Positions 11,101 through 21,036 are shown, counted from the first letter of the stretch. The stretch is 64,000 nt of DNA from Chrysaora quinquecirrha (GCA_014526335.1 JACTAT010000002.1:1066876-1130875), one strand, 5' to 3'. Numbers and translations are program-made. The notes: a model not told the origin generated them from the letters alone.

Positions 11101-12791
11101 CTACGGACATTCAAGATTTACGATTGTCTAAGGGCTTAGACCCAGTGGGCTGAAAAGTTTCACCACAAGTCTCTTTTCACAGTCAAAGACCTTATAGAAT
11201 TGGGAACTTAAACGCTAATAAAATGCCAGCACTTTGACAATTAGTTTTTGTCAAATTTTGGATGCTTTATACCTTTTTAGGATCAAGGGCTCAATTTTAT
11301 CAAGATTCTGAGAAATTTCACCCCTATTAGTCACGTTACCTGACAAATACGGGCCAGACAAATACGGGCTTTTCTGACATATACGGGCTTTCAAAGTGGG
11401 TGCCGAATTTACAATAGGTTTCTTCCTAACAATCGAGTTGTATTATCTTTCATTGTTTTCTATTCATATGCGACATGTTAACAACAATTGCCGAAATCAG
11501 AATTAATTTGTACCTAATAACAATAGCTGCAATCCCCTAAAGAGGGTAGTTCAAATCATTTATAGAAATGACCGTTTTGAAAAAAGGCCCGTATTTGTAA
11601 GATAAAATTAGAACACCGTTTTTGGTGTTCTTGTCGTTTTGAAAAAATGGCCCGTATTTGTAAGACAAAATCAGAACACCGTTTTTGATGTTCTTGTCAT
11701 TGAAATCATACGCCCGTAATTGTAAGGCTTGTTATTGTCAGGGCTCCCCTTATACTGTAGTATAGGAACTCCGTGGATTATGAAACTCTGATACTCTTTA
11801 CGCTGATTACTTTCATACTTTGTTGTCTTTTTTACAAACTTAAAATTAAGTTTTAATTTTCATTTTAATCTTATATTAAAAACTTAAAATTTTGTTTTAA
11901 TTTCACTGTTATTTGCATTATTGTGATAGAAAACAATTAAACAGGATAAGAGTTATTTATTATTTGAAAGAATCCATTGTTCATTCGGCGCCCACTTTGA
12001 AAGCCTGTATTTGTCAGAAAAGCCCGTAATTGTCAGGCCCAGATTTGTCAGGTAACGTTACTGACCCTGCTCAGAAATTTAAATCATGCCAGCATTTTGT
12101 TAGTCAATGGTCTATTTCTGATTATGAAACATACCGTGTTACCAGATTTTTCAGCTTTGATGTCTCCATCTGTTTCAAATGTGTCTTTGCCAACCTTGTC
12201 CTGTTCAGATATGAATATTAATAAGTTTGTTAAGCCTCTAGGATTGAGTCAAATATAAGGGTCCTGCCAGAGTCCCGTCTTATCCCATCCCAATCCACTC
12301 AATGCAGAGTATGACAGTTTCTAACAAGGTCTGGGATGGGATGTGTGAGAGACACTCTCTATTGTTGCAACCAGTTGTTAAGCCCGCCTATCCTACTTGC
12401 TCTATGTGAACGCCCCGTTTGCAGAGTATGGGCAGTTTTCAATGAGATCTTGGGCATGCAATGCAAGAGCCCCTTTCTGATGTTCTATCTTATTTTTTGC
12501 ATATTGTTCTATTGAAAACTCGGGTGTTCAAATGTCAAACTCGCAGTGTGGTGACCTAGGCCTATTATATCATAGGCCTATTATCCAAAAAACAAGCAGC
12601 AGCAAGCAAAAACTTGCATCAATAAAACCAATAAATGCAAGTATTATGTGGCAAGAAAAGCGGTTTAATGGAAAAATGGCAATCTGTACTTATAAACATG
12701 CTGATTGTAAAAAGGGGCTGTAATCTGCTTAACAAATAGAGCAATATTATATACTCACAATAAACGGCAATCCGCTGTATTTTTCAGCCAT
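2317..12791 (-). CDS. DCTN2: Dynactin subunit 2 (dynamitin), multi-exon, 3' end not found
   Basis: Dynamitin is the p50 coiled-coil subunit of dynactin, the cytoplasmic dynein adaptor; it forms the shoulder that links p150 to the Arp1 filament. Fourteen exons were assembled by hand from the minus strand: 12759-12791, 12135-12200, 10467-10563, 9830-9894, 9653-9712, 9584-9604, 9391-9429, 9117-9157 (donor uncertain), 8107-8172, 7174-7218, 6283-6360, 5770-5841, 4220-4282 and 2317-2408. Each has AG before and GT after, and phases agree wherever consecutive exons are both known. The order of similarity to animal dynamitin is unbroken: MAEKYSGLPFI start, VEHYKINHKESFDVFKD, DFSGKIGSEKGTGYD, KETPQQKYQRLH, VHLEKVFG, VSELESRLNALE, QIHEMMQKW and SLTHLETTQ. 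Not found are a segment between the exons at 9117 and 8172, one exon of about 40 bp before 2408, and the terminal exon. Confidence 0.9.
2536..2712 (-). mobile_element. tRNA-derived SINE, copy 1
   Basis: On the minus strand the head has a tRNA-like A box (GGTGTAATACAGCTGA) and B box (GGGTTCAAGCCC). The body is shared with 28330-28510 and 33234-33402 (AACCTACTACTGAGATCC, GACTGGCGCTAAAACACCA), and the tail is a short (TTCACC)n repeat. The three copies have the same orientation. This copy sits in a DCTN2 intron region. Confidence 0.75.
3070..3350 (+). repeat. G-rich dispersed repeat with GGGGGCTTATTCGAGG motifs
   Basis: The motif GGGGGCTTATTCGAGG and its variants occur about seven times in two clusters (3070-3130 and 3240-3340) around a unique centre. 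The two short plus-strand open frames overlapping 2809-3118 show no conserved content and are not called as genes. Confidence 0.5.
3455..3948. mobile_element. Non-autonomous DNA transposon with ~45-bp terminal inverted repeats, copy A
   Basis: The left end (GGGTCGGCGCGAGATTTTTC) is inverted at the right end (ATGTCGCGCCGACCCATACC). The whole element, including GGACATCTTGAGTAA-type and GAATTTGAAG-type internal blocks, is repeated at 59945-60393. No transposase is encoded. It lies in the DCTN2 intron after the exon at 4220-4282. Confidence 0.65.
3950..4150. repeat. Fragment of the 22.1-kb DNA-transposon family
   Basis: It shares blocks with 22150-22340: GCCAGCTCGT ... TGGCTCTGTTT and CAGATACGAAACGTGACT. 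The copy is shortened relative to the one at 22091-22524. Confidence 0.5.
4386..4964 (+). repeat. Four degenerate tandem units of ~120-175 bp in a DCTN2 intron
   Basis: Each unit starts near 'AGATGA-CT--AACGAA-AACTGCC', contains ACGAAGTCAGAT- or AGTCAGATTTT-like sequence, and ends in 'TTGGTGAATGTCCTCT'. The starts are about 4386, 4508, 4673 and 4841. Divergence is substantial, so the array is old. No coding function is visible. Confidence 0.6.
5893..6100 (-). repeat. Dispersed repeat, 'CAGCCCGGGCTG' family, copy B
   Basis: This is an inverted copy of the block at 1895-2215, with CCAAAATTGAAACGTTTTGG, TTGTAGCTACAGTC and the palindrome TTTTCAGCCCGGGCTGGAAA. Related half-copies continue to about 6225. 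It lies between the DCTN2 exons at 5841 and 6283. Confidence 0.55.
6484..6950. mobile_element. MITE with CCAACATGTTGG-rich terminal inverted repeats
   Basis: The left end (GACGCAAACCGCGCCAACAT) and right end (GCCAATATGCTGGCACGATT then TGCGCCC) are imperfect inverted copies built from GCCAACATGTTGGC palindromes. It is about 465 bp, lacks a transposase frame, and sits in the DCTN2 intron between 6360 and 7174. Confidence 0.6.
7511..8042. mobile_element. MITE flanked by TTAA, ~28-bp terminal inverted repeats
   Basis: It begins TTAAAGTGCCTATGAAGTGA and ends with the inverted copy TCATTTCATAGGCACTTTAA. TTAA at both borders suits a piggyBac-type insertion, though the termini alone do not prove the superfamily. 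At 532 bp it has no transposase. It is only 64 bp from the DCTN2 exon at 8107-8172, and its edge falls in the intron. Confidence 0.7.
8335..8562 (+). mobile_element. tRNA-derived SINE with (ATT)n tail
   Basis: The head resembles a whole tRNA: A-box-like CCGAGTGGTCAAGGCG and B box GGGTTCGAATCTC, followed by GTCGGGACCA. The body is CAACTCAGCTGTCCATCCTTC ... GGTAAATGAGTACCCAG, and it ends in CGATTATTATTATT. A second B-box-like GGTTCGAGACC at 8305 suggests two heads in tandem. It is called a SINE rather than a tRNA gene because the 5' acceptor strand does not pair with GTCGGGACC and because of the tail. It occupies the interval where a DCTN2 exon is missing. Confidence 0.7.
8690..8965 (+). repeat. 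Partial copy of the 17-kb / 24-kb transposon family
   Basis: It contains CATCAAAACCAAAAGGCCGG and TACTCTGAGGAGCGTCAGAC, matching 17060-17290 in opposite order and with drift. It is truncated relative to both other copies. Confidence 0.5.
9117..9157 (-). CDS. DCTN2: DCTN2 exon 8, tentative
   Basis: This candidate exon has an acceptor TTCTTGACAG and two possible donors: GTAAGA after 41 nt, or GTAACT after 28 nt (start 9130). It encodes TLSGDVGAQ. Its position fits the loop after the LEKxxG motif, but similarity is weak, and it cannot splice directly to the exon at 8107-8172 in phase. At least one more exon must lie between 8173 and 9116, or this one is wrong. Confidence 0.4.
9391..10563 (-). 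CDS. DCTN2: DCTN2 exons 3-7, including a 21-bp microexon
   Basis: Exons are 10467-10563, 9830-9894, 9653-9712, 9584-9604 and 9391-9429. Exon 3 ends in phase 1 and its last G joins AT of exon 4 to give the conserved Asp of DFSGKIG, which is strong support for both junctions. Exon 5 carries KETPQQKYQRL, the most conserved motif of the family. Exon 6 encodes only VSQLQKQ. Exon 7 encodes LQNVHLEKVFGTE. Compared with vertebrate dynamitin, roughly 35 residues of coiled coil between exons 6 and 7 are absent; either the protein is shorter here or an exon was missed. Confidence 0.88.
11339..12052. mobile_element. Non-autonomous DNA transposon with ~70-bp terminal inverted repeats
   Basis: The left end CCTGACAAATACGGGCC, GGGCTTTTCTGACA and CTTTCAAAGTGGG is inverted at the right end, and TA flanks both sides. 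Subterminal copies of GGCCCGTATTTGTAAGA and a repeated 'AACACCGTTTTTG-TGTTCTTG' hairpin unit lie inside. It is 714 bp with no coding frame. It sits in a DCTN2 intron 82 bp from exon 2. Confidence 0.78.
12759..12791 (-). CDS. DCTN2: DCTN2 exon 1 (start codon exon)
   Basis: The 11-codon exon MAEKYSGLPFI ends in the donor GTGAGT. The dynactin-binding N-terminus of dynamitins has this length and pattern (MxxxKYxxLPxI). The context before the ATG is TTCAAG. It joins in phase 0 to the next exon at 12135-12200 (DKVGKDTFETDGD..., matching the DVYET region of the family). The intron between them is about 560 bp. Confidence 0.88.
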
Positions 12792-12794
12792 CTT

Positions 12795-13200
12795 GAATCA
12801 GGCTTTCAGGAAAGGAAACAAAACACAGGGAACCAAGGATTTAGCTTGAAGTTGTTTAACACACAGCCACACCCAAATCTAATTTATAGCCCCATTTCTG
12901 GGAAATAAGGAAAACTTTGTTTCCTTTTCCTTTCACTTTCAACTACATTAAGACAAAAATTAAGAGTGCTGTTCTGTTCTACAACCAACATTTAACATTT
13001 AAAAACGCAACGTTGTTTTATTTGCTGCTAAAACTTTGCCCCCACAAGCTTCTTGTAGTGTTTCTTTAAGTGTGAGTGGACACTTAAAATATCCATACAT
13101 ATTTAGTACATATGTAGCGAAAATTTATGGAAGAGTTTCTTGACTTTTCAAAAGTGAAATTTTCTGAATTTGTCAAACTTCGAAACTTTCATCTACACGC
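12795..13200. other. DCTN2: Upstream region of DCTN2
   Basis: Sequence immediately upstream of the DCTN2 ATG. It presumably holds the promoter and 5' UTR. I see no TATA box at a convincing distance and no repeat border before 13206. Confidence 0.35.
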
Positions 13201-13205
13201 ATCTA

Positions 13206-13583
13206 CACGTTTTTTTTAATAAGAAAGTGGCTTATAAGAAAGTGGTGCACAACATCTTAAAAACTTAAGAAAGTTCAATACTGGATTCTTGAAACTTAAG
13301 AAAGTTCTGTGTTATATTTTCACTCTTAATGCTCTATGTTCTGTTTTCGCTCTTCTGTTCAGTCGTTCATCTTGCTATTACACGAGTCTTATGACCATTT
13401 TCTATGGGAAACGTGATATTTGTGCAACAAATACAGTGCCTTAAACTGTGCGTTTGCAGAAATACTACATTCCAAAAATTTTCCTAAGAAAGTCACAAGA
13501 AAGTTTTGGTACTGAAAATATGAAATATCTAAGAAAGTTTCAATACTGGCCCAAAAAAAACTTTCTTATAAAATAAAAACGTG
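13206..13583. mobile_element. TA-flanked MITE, 'CACGTTTTTTTT-ATAAGAAAG' ends
   Basis: It begins CACGTTTTTTTTAATAAGAA and ends CTTATAAAATAAAAACGTG, with TA on both sides (378 bp). Internal copies of AAGAAAGT(T) fill both subterminal regions. The terminal pattern is shared with 33454-33830, 46085-46478 and 50279-50771. Confidence 0.75.
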
Positions 13584-13599
13584 TAACTACACTACAGTG

Positions 13600-15540
13600 C
13601 CTACAGTTGGTCCAGCCCTCAAAGTTGTGTAAAACTTTTTTTTGCTCTTTTCTCGCTTTTCAATGTACTGTAATTGACAAGTTTGCAATGATGTACTGCG
13701 TAAAGAAAGCTATCTTAACAAAAAAGTTTAACAAAATTTCAGCCCTAGTTGCTTATTGACCAGTTGCTTATCAAAAAAGAGCGTACCACCACCCCGCCAC
13801 TAGCAGACCGAGTTGCAGACCGCATACAGCCCATACAATGTTGCTTATAATCGTCTACAACAAAAGGATACAATAAGGTGCAGAGGCTCTTTTCACTGCA
13901 ATGTCTGACACGGATTCGGAAAGAGGAACTAGGAAGTTGATTGATGTTTATTGACATTAACATATGGTATTGATTTGGTTTTGCTTGATCTTGATCTTCT
14001 TGTCAAATAAAAGTTGGCGTTGTCGAAGAGGGTCAATAGGTGAAGCAAGAGCATTGGACAACGCGTAGCTAATTTCACCAAACAAGTGGATAGATTCATA
14101 CTGTAAGTTTAGTTTTTTGTATTAATGCTTTTAGTCCATGGGACGAATGGCCCTTCTCCCCCCAAGAAACGCCATATTAACTTTACTGTGTGTCTCTAAT
14201 TTTTGCAAATGGCTATACACATGGGGGCAGATCTTTCGAGGGTTCGCTTTAGCTTAAACCAGGCCTTATTTTAAGGCTCAGTGATAACCAATTTGTGCAG
14301 TGATAAAATGAAAATGTGCAGTGATAAATGCAAAAATGAGCAGTAATAAATTGACCTTGCAAAAAAAATTAAGCCATTACACTATACAAGAAAAAATTTC
14401 AGAGAGAAACTGATCAAGCAAATCCGAAAGAAGCATGCAATGAGAGTGATTTGCGACTTGCTGTATAAAAAGCATTCTTAGCTGTTCTTTTGCATTCTTT
14501 TTTCTGGCTTTCTCTTATTAAAATTGGCCGACAAAGCCGTTCTAGCAATCTCAATTTTCAACATTTTCCAGGGGCTAATTTTCCTTGAAACCCCTAGAAT
14601 AGTGCAGCATTACCTTACTTGTAAGTTACATTGTCGTTATCTTGCTATTGTCATTACATTAATGCGCAATGTCCGAAACTTGCAGTCAATTTGTCTGTCT
14701 GCCTTTCGAAACAAGCAAAAAGTCGGTTTCTCTGAATTGCTGAATGTAAATGAGTCTGCATGGAGTGCTACAGTTACCCAAAATTCATCAACTGCATCAA
14801 ACTTGAAGCTCCATATCAAATGTGTAGAAAAACAATTTATCTTGATATGCGGTATTTAATAATTCAATTAGGGCCGTTGCTATGGGGGTGCGGCACCCCC
14901 TTGCCTCAAGCCTGTTGGCAACTTGTCTCTAATGCAGGCGTTGTCGGCAGCTGAGAGAATTTAGGTCCCAATTATTTCTATCGCAAGCAATAACCTCATT
15001 GGAACTTCCTTGCATCGTATCATATTACGATATTATTACTAAACGATAACAAAATGATGTTGTATATTACCACGAAACATTTGAAAGTTAGTTAAAGGAA
15101 GCAACATCCACCAATCATTTTAATCAGTCATAGTCATCTTTAACGTCGATCTCTATTGTATTGGCAAGCTGGATAACGGCTCAGAAAATTGTGATTTAAA
15201 GGTCCTGAAATGGTCATTAGAGCGATTCTGGCTCAATAATTCTCAAAGCTATTCTAGCTCAATAATTTTCCCTGAGCATGCCCCGGACCCCTAGTCGAAT
15301 GAGCATTTTCATTTTTGAGTTCCCTCTTTTTCTTGTTCCTCTCCACTTCTAGAAGAGTTCTGATGCCCCCGGGAGCGGGCCCTGAGTTCCATCGTAACAC
15401 GCAGGCGACACCCATTTTGGTCGGCAAATTTACATTCGGCACCCCCCCCCCCCCCCCCTGCTTGAAAGTTCTAGCGACGGCCCTGCGAGAATGCCATTAG
15501 GGCCATTGTCTCGGCCATTGATGCGCAATTTGCAGTTGGT
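13600..15540. other. Intergenic, scattered repeat fragments
   Basis: No exon recognised. TGCAGTGATAA recurs three to four times at 14278-14350 and again at 32510-32560. A homopolymer of 17 C lies at 15442-15458. GTTGCTTATCAAAAAAGAGCGTA near 13764-13786 resembles the end of a MITE of the CAC...ATAAG type. Confidence 0.4.
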
Positions 15541-15547
15541 TTTTCAC

Positions 15548-15965
15548 AATGCACTTTTGTCAATCTGGGGTCATGTGACAATTGTTCTTCCATGACTCAT
15601 ATTTGTTTACGCAAAATTCGATGGCAAATTGCCACATTGGTAAAATTGAAATAAATTAATGACATTTCAAACATTCTCATCGTCGATAATAGAGTCTGGG
15701 CAAGAGCGGCAATTTCAAAACAGTTTTCAAAGCAAATCGTCATCATTATCATCATCGTCATCATCATAATCTTCATGATCACTATCACCACCGCTACAAC
15801 CAGAATCATGATGATGATGATCGGTCATCTTCATAGCCATCATCACCATCATAATTATCATCATTGTCATCATCGTCATCGTCATCATCATCATCACCAT
15901 CACCACTATCACCAGCTCTACCACCAGTGTCATGATGATGATGATGATCAATCATCTTTTAAGGC

Positions 15966-15999
<34 letters not shown>

Positions 16000-16440
16000 T
16001 ACATTACCATCACTATCATCATAATCATCATCATCATCATCATCATCACTATCATCAGCGCTACCACCAGCGTCATTATGGTGATGATCAAGCGACCTGC
16101 ATGCATTTTTGTCAATCTGGGGTCATGTGACAATTGTTCTTCTGATACTGGCTTGCTTCCATGACTCATATTTGTTTACGCAAAATTCGATGGCAAATTG
16201 CCACATTGGTTCTATTAATGATATTTCAAACATTCTCATCGTCGATAATAGAGTCTGGGCAAGAGCGGCAATTTCAAAACAGTTTTCAAAGCAAATCGTC
16301 ATTATTATCTTCATCATCATCATCATCATCATCATCACCATCATCATGATTACCATCACCATCATTGACGGTGTGGCTGCGGCAAAATCTAAAGGAACGA
16401 CACCAGCACCACAATCGCCCCTACAACCATCACCATGACC
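15548..16440 (+). repeat. Tandem duplication (~557-bp unit) each ending in an (ATC)n microsatellite
   Basis: The block from TGTCAATCTGGGGTCATGTG through TCGTCGATAATAGAGTCTGG to CAAAGCAAATCGTCAT occurs at about 15558-15745 and again at 16110-16302. Each copy runs into long ATC/ATT runs (15740-16090 and 16300-16360). The His-, Ile- or Met-rich open frames on both strands come from this trinucleotide repeat and are not genes. Confidence 0.85.
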
Positions 16441-16872
16441 ACCCCTATCACCACCACCACAACCACTCCTACAACCATCACCACGACCACGCGATCACGC
16501 GCAATTTTTCGACGATTCACGCAATCACGCACGATAAAACTTCATTTTCACGTGCATCCAACTTCAGGCGTTGCTCCCCAAAACTTGGAACAAGATTTTT
16601 GGGGACCAAATTAATTCATCATATGAGAGAATCAAAGAAATATAGTTGGGTGACAAAGTTTGGTGGTTAAAAGGGCATTCCTGCTTTCAAGCAACCTCTC
16701 AATTATGTTGCAAATACTGTAAATCACGAAATCACGAGCATTAGCAAAGCATTTCACGCGACACGCAGGAGTTTAGATTCACTCATTCACGCGCAAAAAT
16801 TTCTCGTTTCACGAAATCACGCATGAAAATGGTCCAATAACGCATCACGCAGAACCGCTTGGGGGCCTCAAA

Positions 16873-17310
16873 CAATAGACTAAGGCGAAATTTATACCCA
16901 GATGCGGCTCGAAATGCACCAATCAGAAAGAACGAAAAGCTGAATTGGCATTGTGTTTTAAACACCAATCAGCTGGTCGGATACAGCGGGAAGACCAATA
17001 GAGTTATTTGAAGAGTCCAAGTGAGAAAACGAACTCTTTCTGTCTACACAGAACCGGCCTTTTGGTTTTGATGTAGACAGATTCAAAAACCCCTAAGTGA
17101 AACAAAGATCTGGCTTTGCCAATGATTCTGAAACAATCCTCGCTGTAATTTTCCGCACAAATTGGGTTATCGAGTGGATGTTGTCCTATGACCGAATCAT
17201 GTTTGAGACTAGGTTGTTGTTTAGACCCACGGGGTTCCGTCGTTTCGGTCTGTTTCTGACGTTCATACTCTGAGGAGTGTCAGACGAAAAAAGCTTTTAA
17301 GTATGCCCGA
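16873..17310 (+). mobile_element. Non-autonomous transposon, copy of the 'GTCAGACGAAAAAAGC' family
   Basis: The stretch TTTATACCCAGATGCGG ... CACCAATCAGAAAG ... TGTTTTAAACACCAATCAGC ... AGAAGACCAATAG recurs in the same order at 24130-24300. The right end, TACTCTGAGGAGTGTCAGAC, appears inverted at the left end of the 24-kb copy, so the family has terminal inverted repeats. Confidence 0.65.
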
Positions 17311-17319
17311 AAATGATTC

Positions 17320-18985
17320 CGCTGTTCATCGCAATTTTGAAGCTTTGTAAACTCAAAGACTATTTCATAGATAATTAGAAGTCCTTCATCAGTCGTTCCC
17401 CTCTACTTTTCCGCACCCAGAATTCCTAGCGATCATTGAAATCAAATTAGATTTTTATAAAGCAACCATAACTTTCAATAGATTATAGGAACTTACACAT
17501 GATAATAAAAAGCTGGCGTAGCATAGTACAACGCGTTGTTCAGTTCACGCGTGTGATGTCATAGTAGTAGAAGTAACTCCTAACGGGCAAACCCAACAAA
17601 CTTCTTTAACTCATTGCGGAAGCGCTGTATTTCTGATCAATTTACAAAACAAACTCGTTTTACCGAAATATCGTTCCATTATTGTTTTGGCGGTTCCATA
17701 ATTGCGTTGTTAAGTGGGCAGCAAGTTGTTTTGCAAGCAAAAGAAAATAGGACATTCGCTTAATGCATTATAGCCTTTTGCTTGTTCAGTAAGAAAACTT
17801 CTTCATCAAACACAAAATCAAGCATTGCTACAGGTGTTTAAATATCGAAGCTTGTATTTGCGTAGTAGATATGGTATTTGCAATAGAATAAAACCTGTAG
17901 TGAATACATTAAATCGCACTATTTCTGAATTACCGTTCTGATCTTTTGTAGGTTGTTCGCAGCAACGTAATTGGATTTATCTTAAATGGTGAATAAAACT
18001 TATCAAGGAACTACCACGCTTATCTTACGTAAAATCATAGACACACGTTAGCTTACGTCAGCAGATACTAGACGCGGGAAAATCGTCATCGCTGAAGCGT
18101 TTGCCGAAAGCCACCATAACAACGAAGTCTTTACAAAAATATCCAAATCCCAGCTGCTAATATTTGTCGGATGTTTGTCAAGCAAATTAAAGATTACGAA
18201 AAGTAGTGATATCTTCATAAAACAAGAGGAATCAATTCGGGAAACGGAAGATTGGTATCTCTGTTCAGTGAAAGAAGCATCACGCAAGAAAGAGTGAAAT
18301 TCCGTTGCAAAGATTTCAGCATAGCTTCTGGCAATACCATGTGGATTTAAGGTAATGGAATAGGTAGATCTCGTATTTGATTCTGAGGTAACAAAGGAGT
18401 CAGGTATCATATGTTGTTTTTCTTAGTAACTCTATACCAACTAAGGGAACAGGATAACAAAGGTCCAAAGAACCTTAGATGAAACTGGTAGAACTTATAC
18501 CTAGAGCAAAATTTCAACAGAAAAAGACTCGATAAGCACTTGGGTGACAGGAGGTATATATTCATTGTATAGTAAACTGAAGTACAAAGTAAGAAAGGTA
18601 CAAGAGCAACATAGGCAGAAAGCAACAGGCAGGGTCGACATATACTAAACTGCCAAAATCGAAGAGGTTCATAGCAGGAGTACATGTTTGAATAAGAAAA
18701 TAAGGCTTGTTAAACACTAAGGCACGAAGAGACATTTGTCATTCATTGTATTTCACGTTACCTACAAAGAGAAAAGAAAGTAATTCACGAAAGCGACAGA
18801 AGCAGATAAAACTAGGCAAGTTTGAAAGCCAGTCTATGGTCGACGTTTAAGAGCTCTTTCCAACATTACGTTTTGGATATAACAAAAAGACCGCCACTTA
18901 AGGGACATATTACCACGGAATATCAAAGTGAACGTTAGAGCAAAGCAACGGAAGGAAGAGGGAAAAAAAGACCACAAAATTAGAA
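17320..18985. other. Upstream of GPCR-1, nothing recognised
   Basis: No repeat border or exon with convincing similarity. The minus-strand open frames at 18048-18410 and 18407-18685 match no family I know and lack splice or context support. Confidence 0.4.
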
Positions 18986-19075
18986 ATATTGTCAATTGCT
19001 TACTTTATAGAGTTCAGTCAACAAGTATACACATCAAAGAGGGGCAAAGTATCTTTGATACAACGAAGCATCAAC

Positions 19076-20035
19076 ATGACAGACGCATCTGCATGTGGTA
19101 ATTTTAACGTGATACCTGGGATATCATACTTCACTGCAGTTGCTTCAGCACTTTTGACAATCGGAACAACTGTCCTTCATGCAGCAATATTATATGCAAT
19201 CATCAAAGATCGCACCAAGAAATTCAAACTGTTCTTCTACAAGCTTCTTTTCAATATTTCCGTTGCTGATATCCTATCTGGGCTGCTAAATGATCCTTAC
19301 TCCGCAATATTTCACACGCAAGAGGGTATGCACAAGACTCCTATTGATATTAGAGTGTTCCATGTAAGTCTGTATCTTCTCGGAAGCGTGCCTCTTGTTA
19401 CCATGGTGATTCTATGTGTGGATCGTATTCTCTCATTGATGCAACCAATGACATACAGAAATGGCGTCCAAGGTTGGAAATCATGGGCTGCGCTTGCTGT
19501 TGTTTGGGTTGTATCTGTGCTACAGATATTGGCCTACTTCAAAATGGGTTTCATACCCTATCTCGTCGTTTTCGCTGGTGTAAATATCGGAACAACATCC
19601 ATCGCAATGATAGCAACTTTCGTTGTATATTACAAAAATCTCGGTAGGAATGTGGGGCAACCAAGCGTCAAGTCTCCAAACGAGAAGCCATCAAAAAGAC
19701 GACAGAAGCAAGAAAAAAGAGCGACAAGGACATTTCTGATCATGTCCGTCGTTATTATTCTCAGCTATCTCCCGACATGCTTTGCGGCTGGATATATGAA
19801 CTCGTGCAAGAAATGCAATTGCGCTATCGTGCATAGCCTTAGAGATATAGCCATTGTATCTATCCTAGCTGGGCCTTTCTTCAGAGCTATTAATTTCCTC
19901 ACATGTTTAAGATCACTTAGATGTGTATTTGTGAGAGTGGAGAAGCGGCAGGCTGATTCGTCGCAGGCCTCTTCCGACCAGCCGAAGCCTGAAGCTCGGA
20001 ACGCATGTCTCAAGAGGCCAGAAACATCTTTGTAA
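19076..20035 (+). CDS. Rhodopsin-class (class A) G protein-coupled receptor, GPCR-1
   Basis: A 319-residue single-exon receptor counted from MTDASACGNF. An in-frame ATG 29 codons upstream would only add a basic, unconserved extension. Seven hydrophobic segments are visible at about 16-43, 52-75, 93-121, 137-156, 160-187, 217-240 and 254-279. TM2 has SVADIL. TM3 ends in the DRY-type motif CVDRILSLMQP. TM4 has the conserved Trp, and the third loop is basic and precedes RTFLIMSVVIILSYLPTCF of TM6. TM7 lacks a classical NPxxY and instead has GPFFRAINFL. The ligand is unknown; short orphan receptors of this form are numerous in cnidarians. The locus at 31084-31795 is a truncated paralogue sharing YLPTCFA-GYMN-C and CNCAIVHSLRD. 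Confidence 0.9.
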   Translation: MTDASACGNFNVIPGISYFTAVASALLTIGTTVLHAAILYAIIKDRTKKFKLFFYKLLFNISVADILSGLLNDPYSAIFHTQEGMHKTPIDIRVFHVSLYLLGSVPLVTMVILCVDRILSLMQPMTYRNGVQGWKSWAALAVVWVVSVLQILAYFKMGFIPYLVVFAGVNIGTTSIAMIATFVVYYKNLGRNVGQPSVKSPNEKPSKRRQKQEKRATRTFLIMSVVIILSYLPTCFAAGYMNSCKKCNCAIVHSLRDIAIVSILAGPFFRAINFLTCLRSLRCVFVRVEKRQADSSQASSDQPKPEARNACLKRPETSL

Positions 20036-20039
20036 GCCC

Positions 20040-21036
20040 TTGGCGAACTGCCTGTGCAAGCCGTCAGTTGTAAATAAGAAAAACATTCAATTGGTGATTA
20101 TCGTTTTTAAACACGTCTCCACAGCATATAGGTATTATGAATATTGTAATGCCTTAGCCAAACGATCAAGCATCATCTGTTAAACGTTTAGGATTTGCTT
20201 TACAAGCAATGTTTGACCACGAGACGCCCACGTCTTGTTTTCATGTCACGTCACAAAACATTTCTTGTCACTTGTCAAGCAGAATAATTCAAACATGTCT
20301 TTAAAAACTTCAGAAACATTTTCGTGACAAAGAATGTTGATCAGCAATCTTTGGTGTCGTGGCCAAACGGTCAAACATCTTTTGACAAGCAAATTAGATG
20401 TTTGACCAACAATGTTTGATCGTTTGCCAGGGCGAAAATGTTGACACTGAATGCTAAAATTTGTTGATTTCAAGGAATTTGATACTAAAACTGTTTGAGT
20501 TTCAAACATTCACTCATCAACGAGTGTTTTAATTTCATACTTTCTCAGACAAAAGGTTTTTCCGTTCAGAACTACTGTCTTACTTTTTGCACGAAAGAAA
20601 TTGTCACTAACAATAATAAGAATCTCCGTTTTTCAGACCAAACTGTTGCATTTCAAAGAAAGGCTGTTCATTTCACAAAAGTTTTAGATCATGTCAAACA
20701 AAGACCTTTTCAATATTACATCAATACAAAAACAAAAATCTAAACAATACAAGTTTTTCAGTTTCATTTTATTCAAAGGATGTTGTCAATTACACAAAGC
20801 AACATTTCTGTTTCACAGTGATGCACTTAAACATTGGCAGAAAACATCAACAACATTGTTTGACCAATCATGTTTATTCGTTTGGCCATGTTTAACGATG
20901 TTTGCATAATGTTTTACTATGTTTCATCTAACATTTCATCATTTCAAATTTGTTGATTTAAAGGAATTTGATACTAAAACTGTTTGAGTCTCAAACATTC
21001 ACTCATCAAGGAATGTTTTCATTTCACACTTTTTCA
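20040..21036. repeat. Degenerate TGTTTGA/TCAAACA repeat region with a ~100-bp direct repeat
   Basis: From 20200 to about 21440 the motifs AATGTTTGA, CATGTTTGA and TCAAACAT recur on both strands. A block TTTGTTGATTTCAAGGAATT ... ACTGTTTGAGTTTCAAACAT ... ACTCATCAACGA at 20460-20525 is repeated at 20945-21012. No genes; the short frames are incidental. Confidence 0.6.

Noticed and set aside
15727..16438. His-, Ile- and Met-rich frames on both strands
   Set aside because: Pure ATC/GAT trinucleotide repeat.
18048..18685. Minus-strand genes upstream of GPCR-1
   Set aside because: No recognised domain, no splice context, and hydrophobic runs typical of AT-rich random frames.
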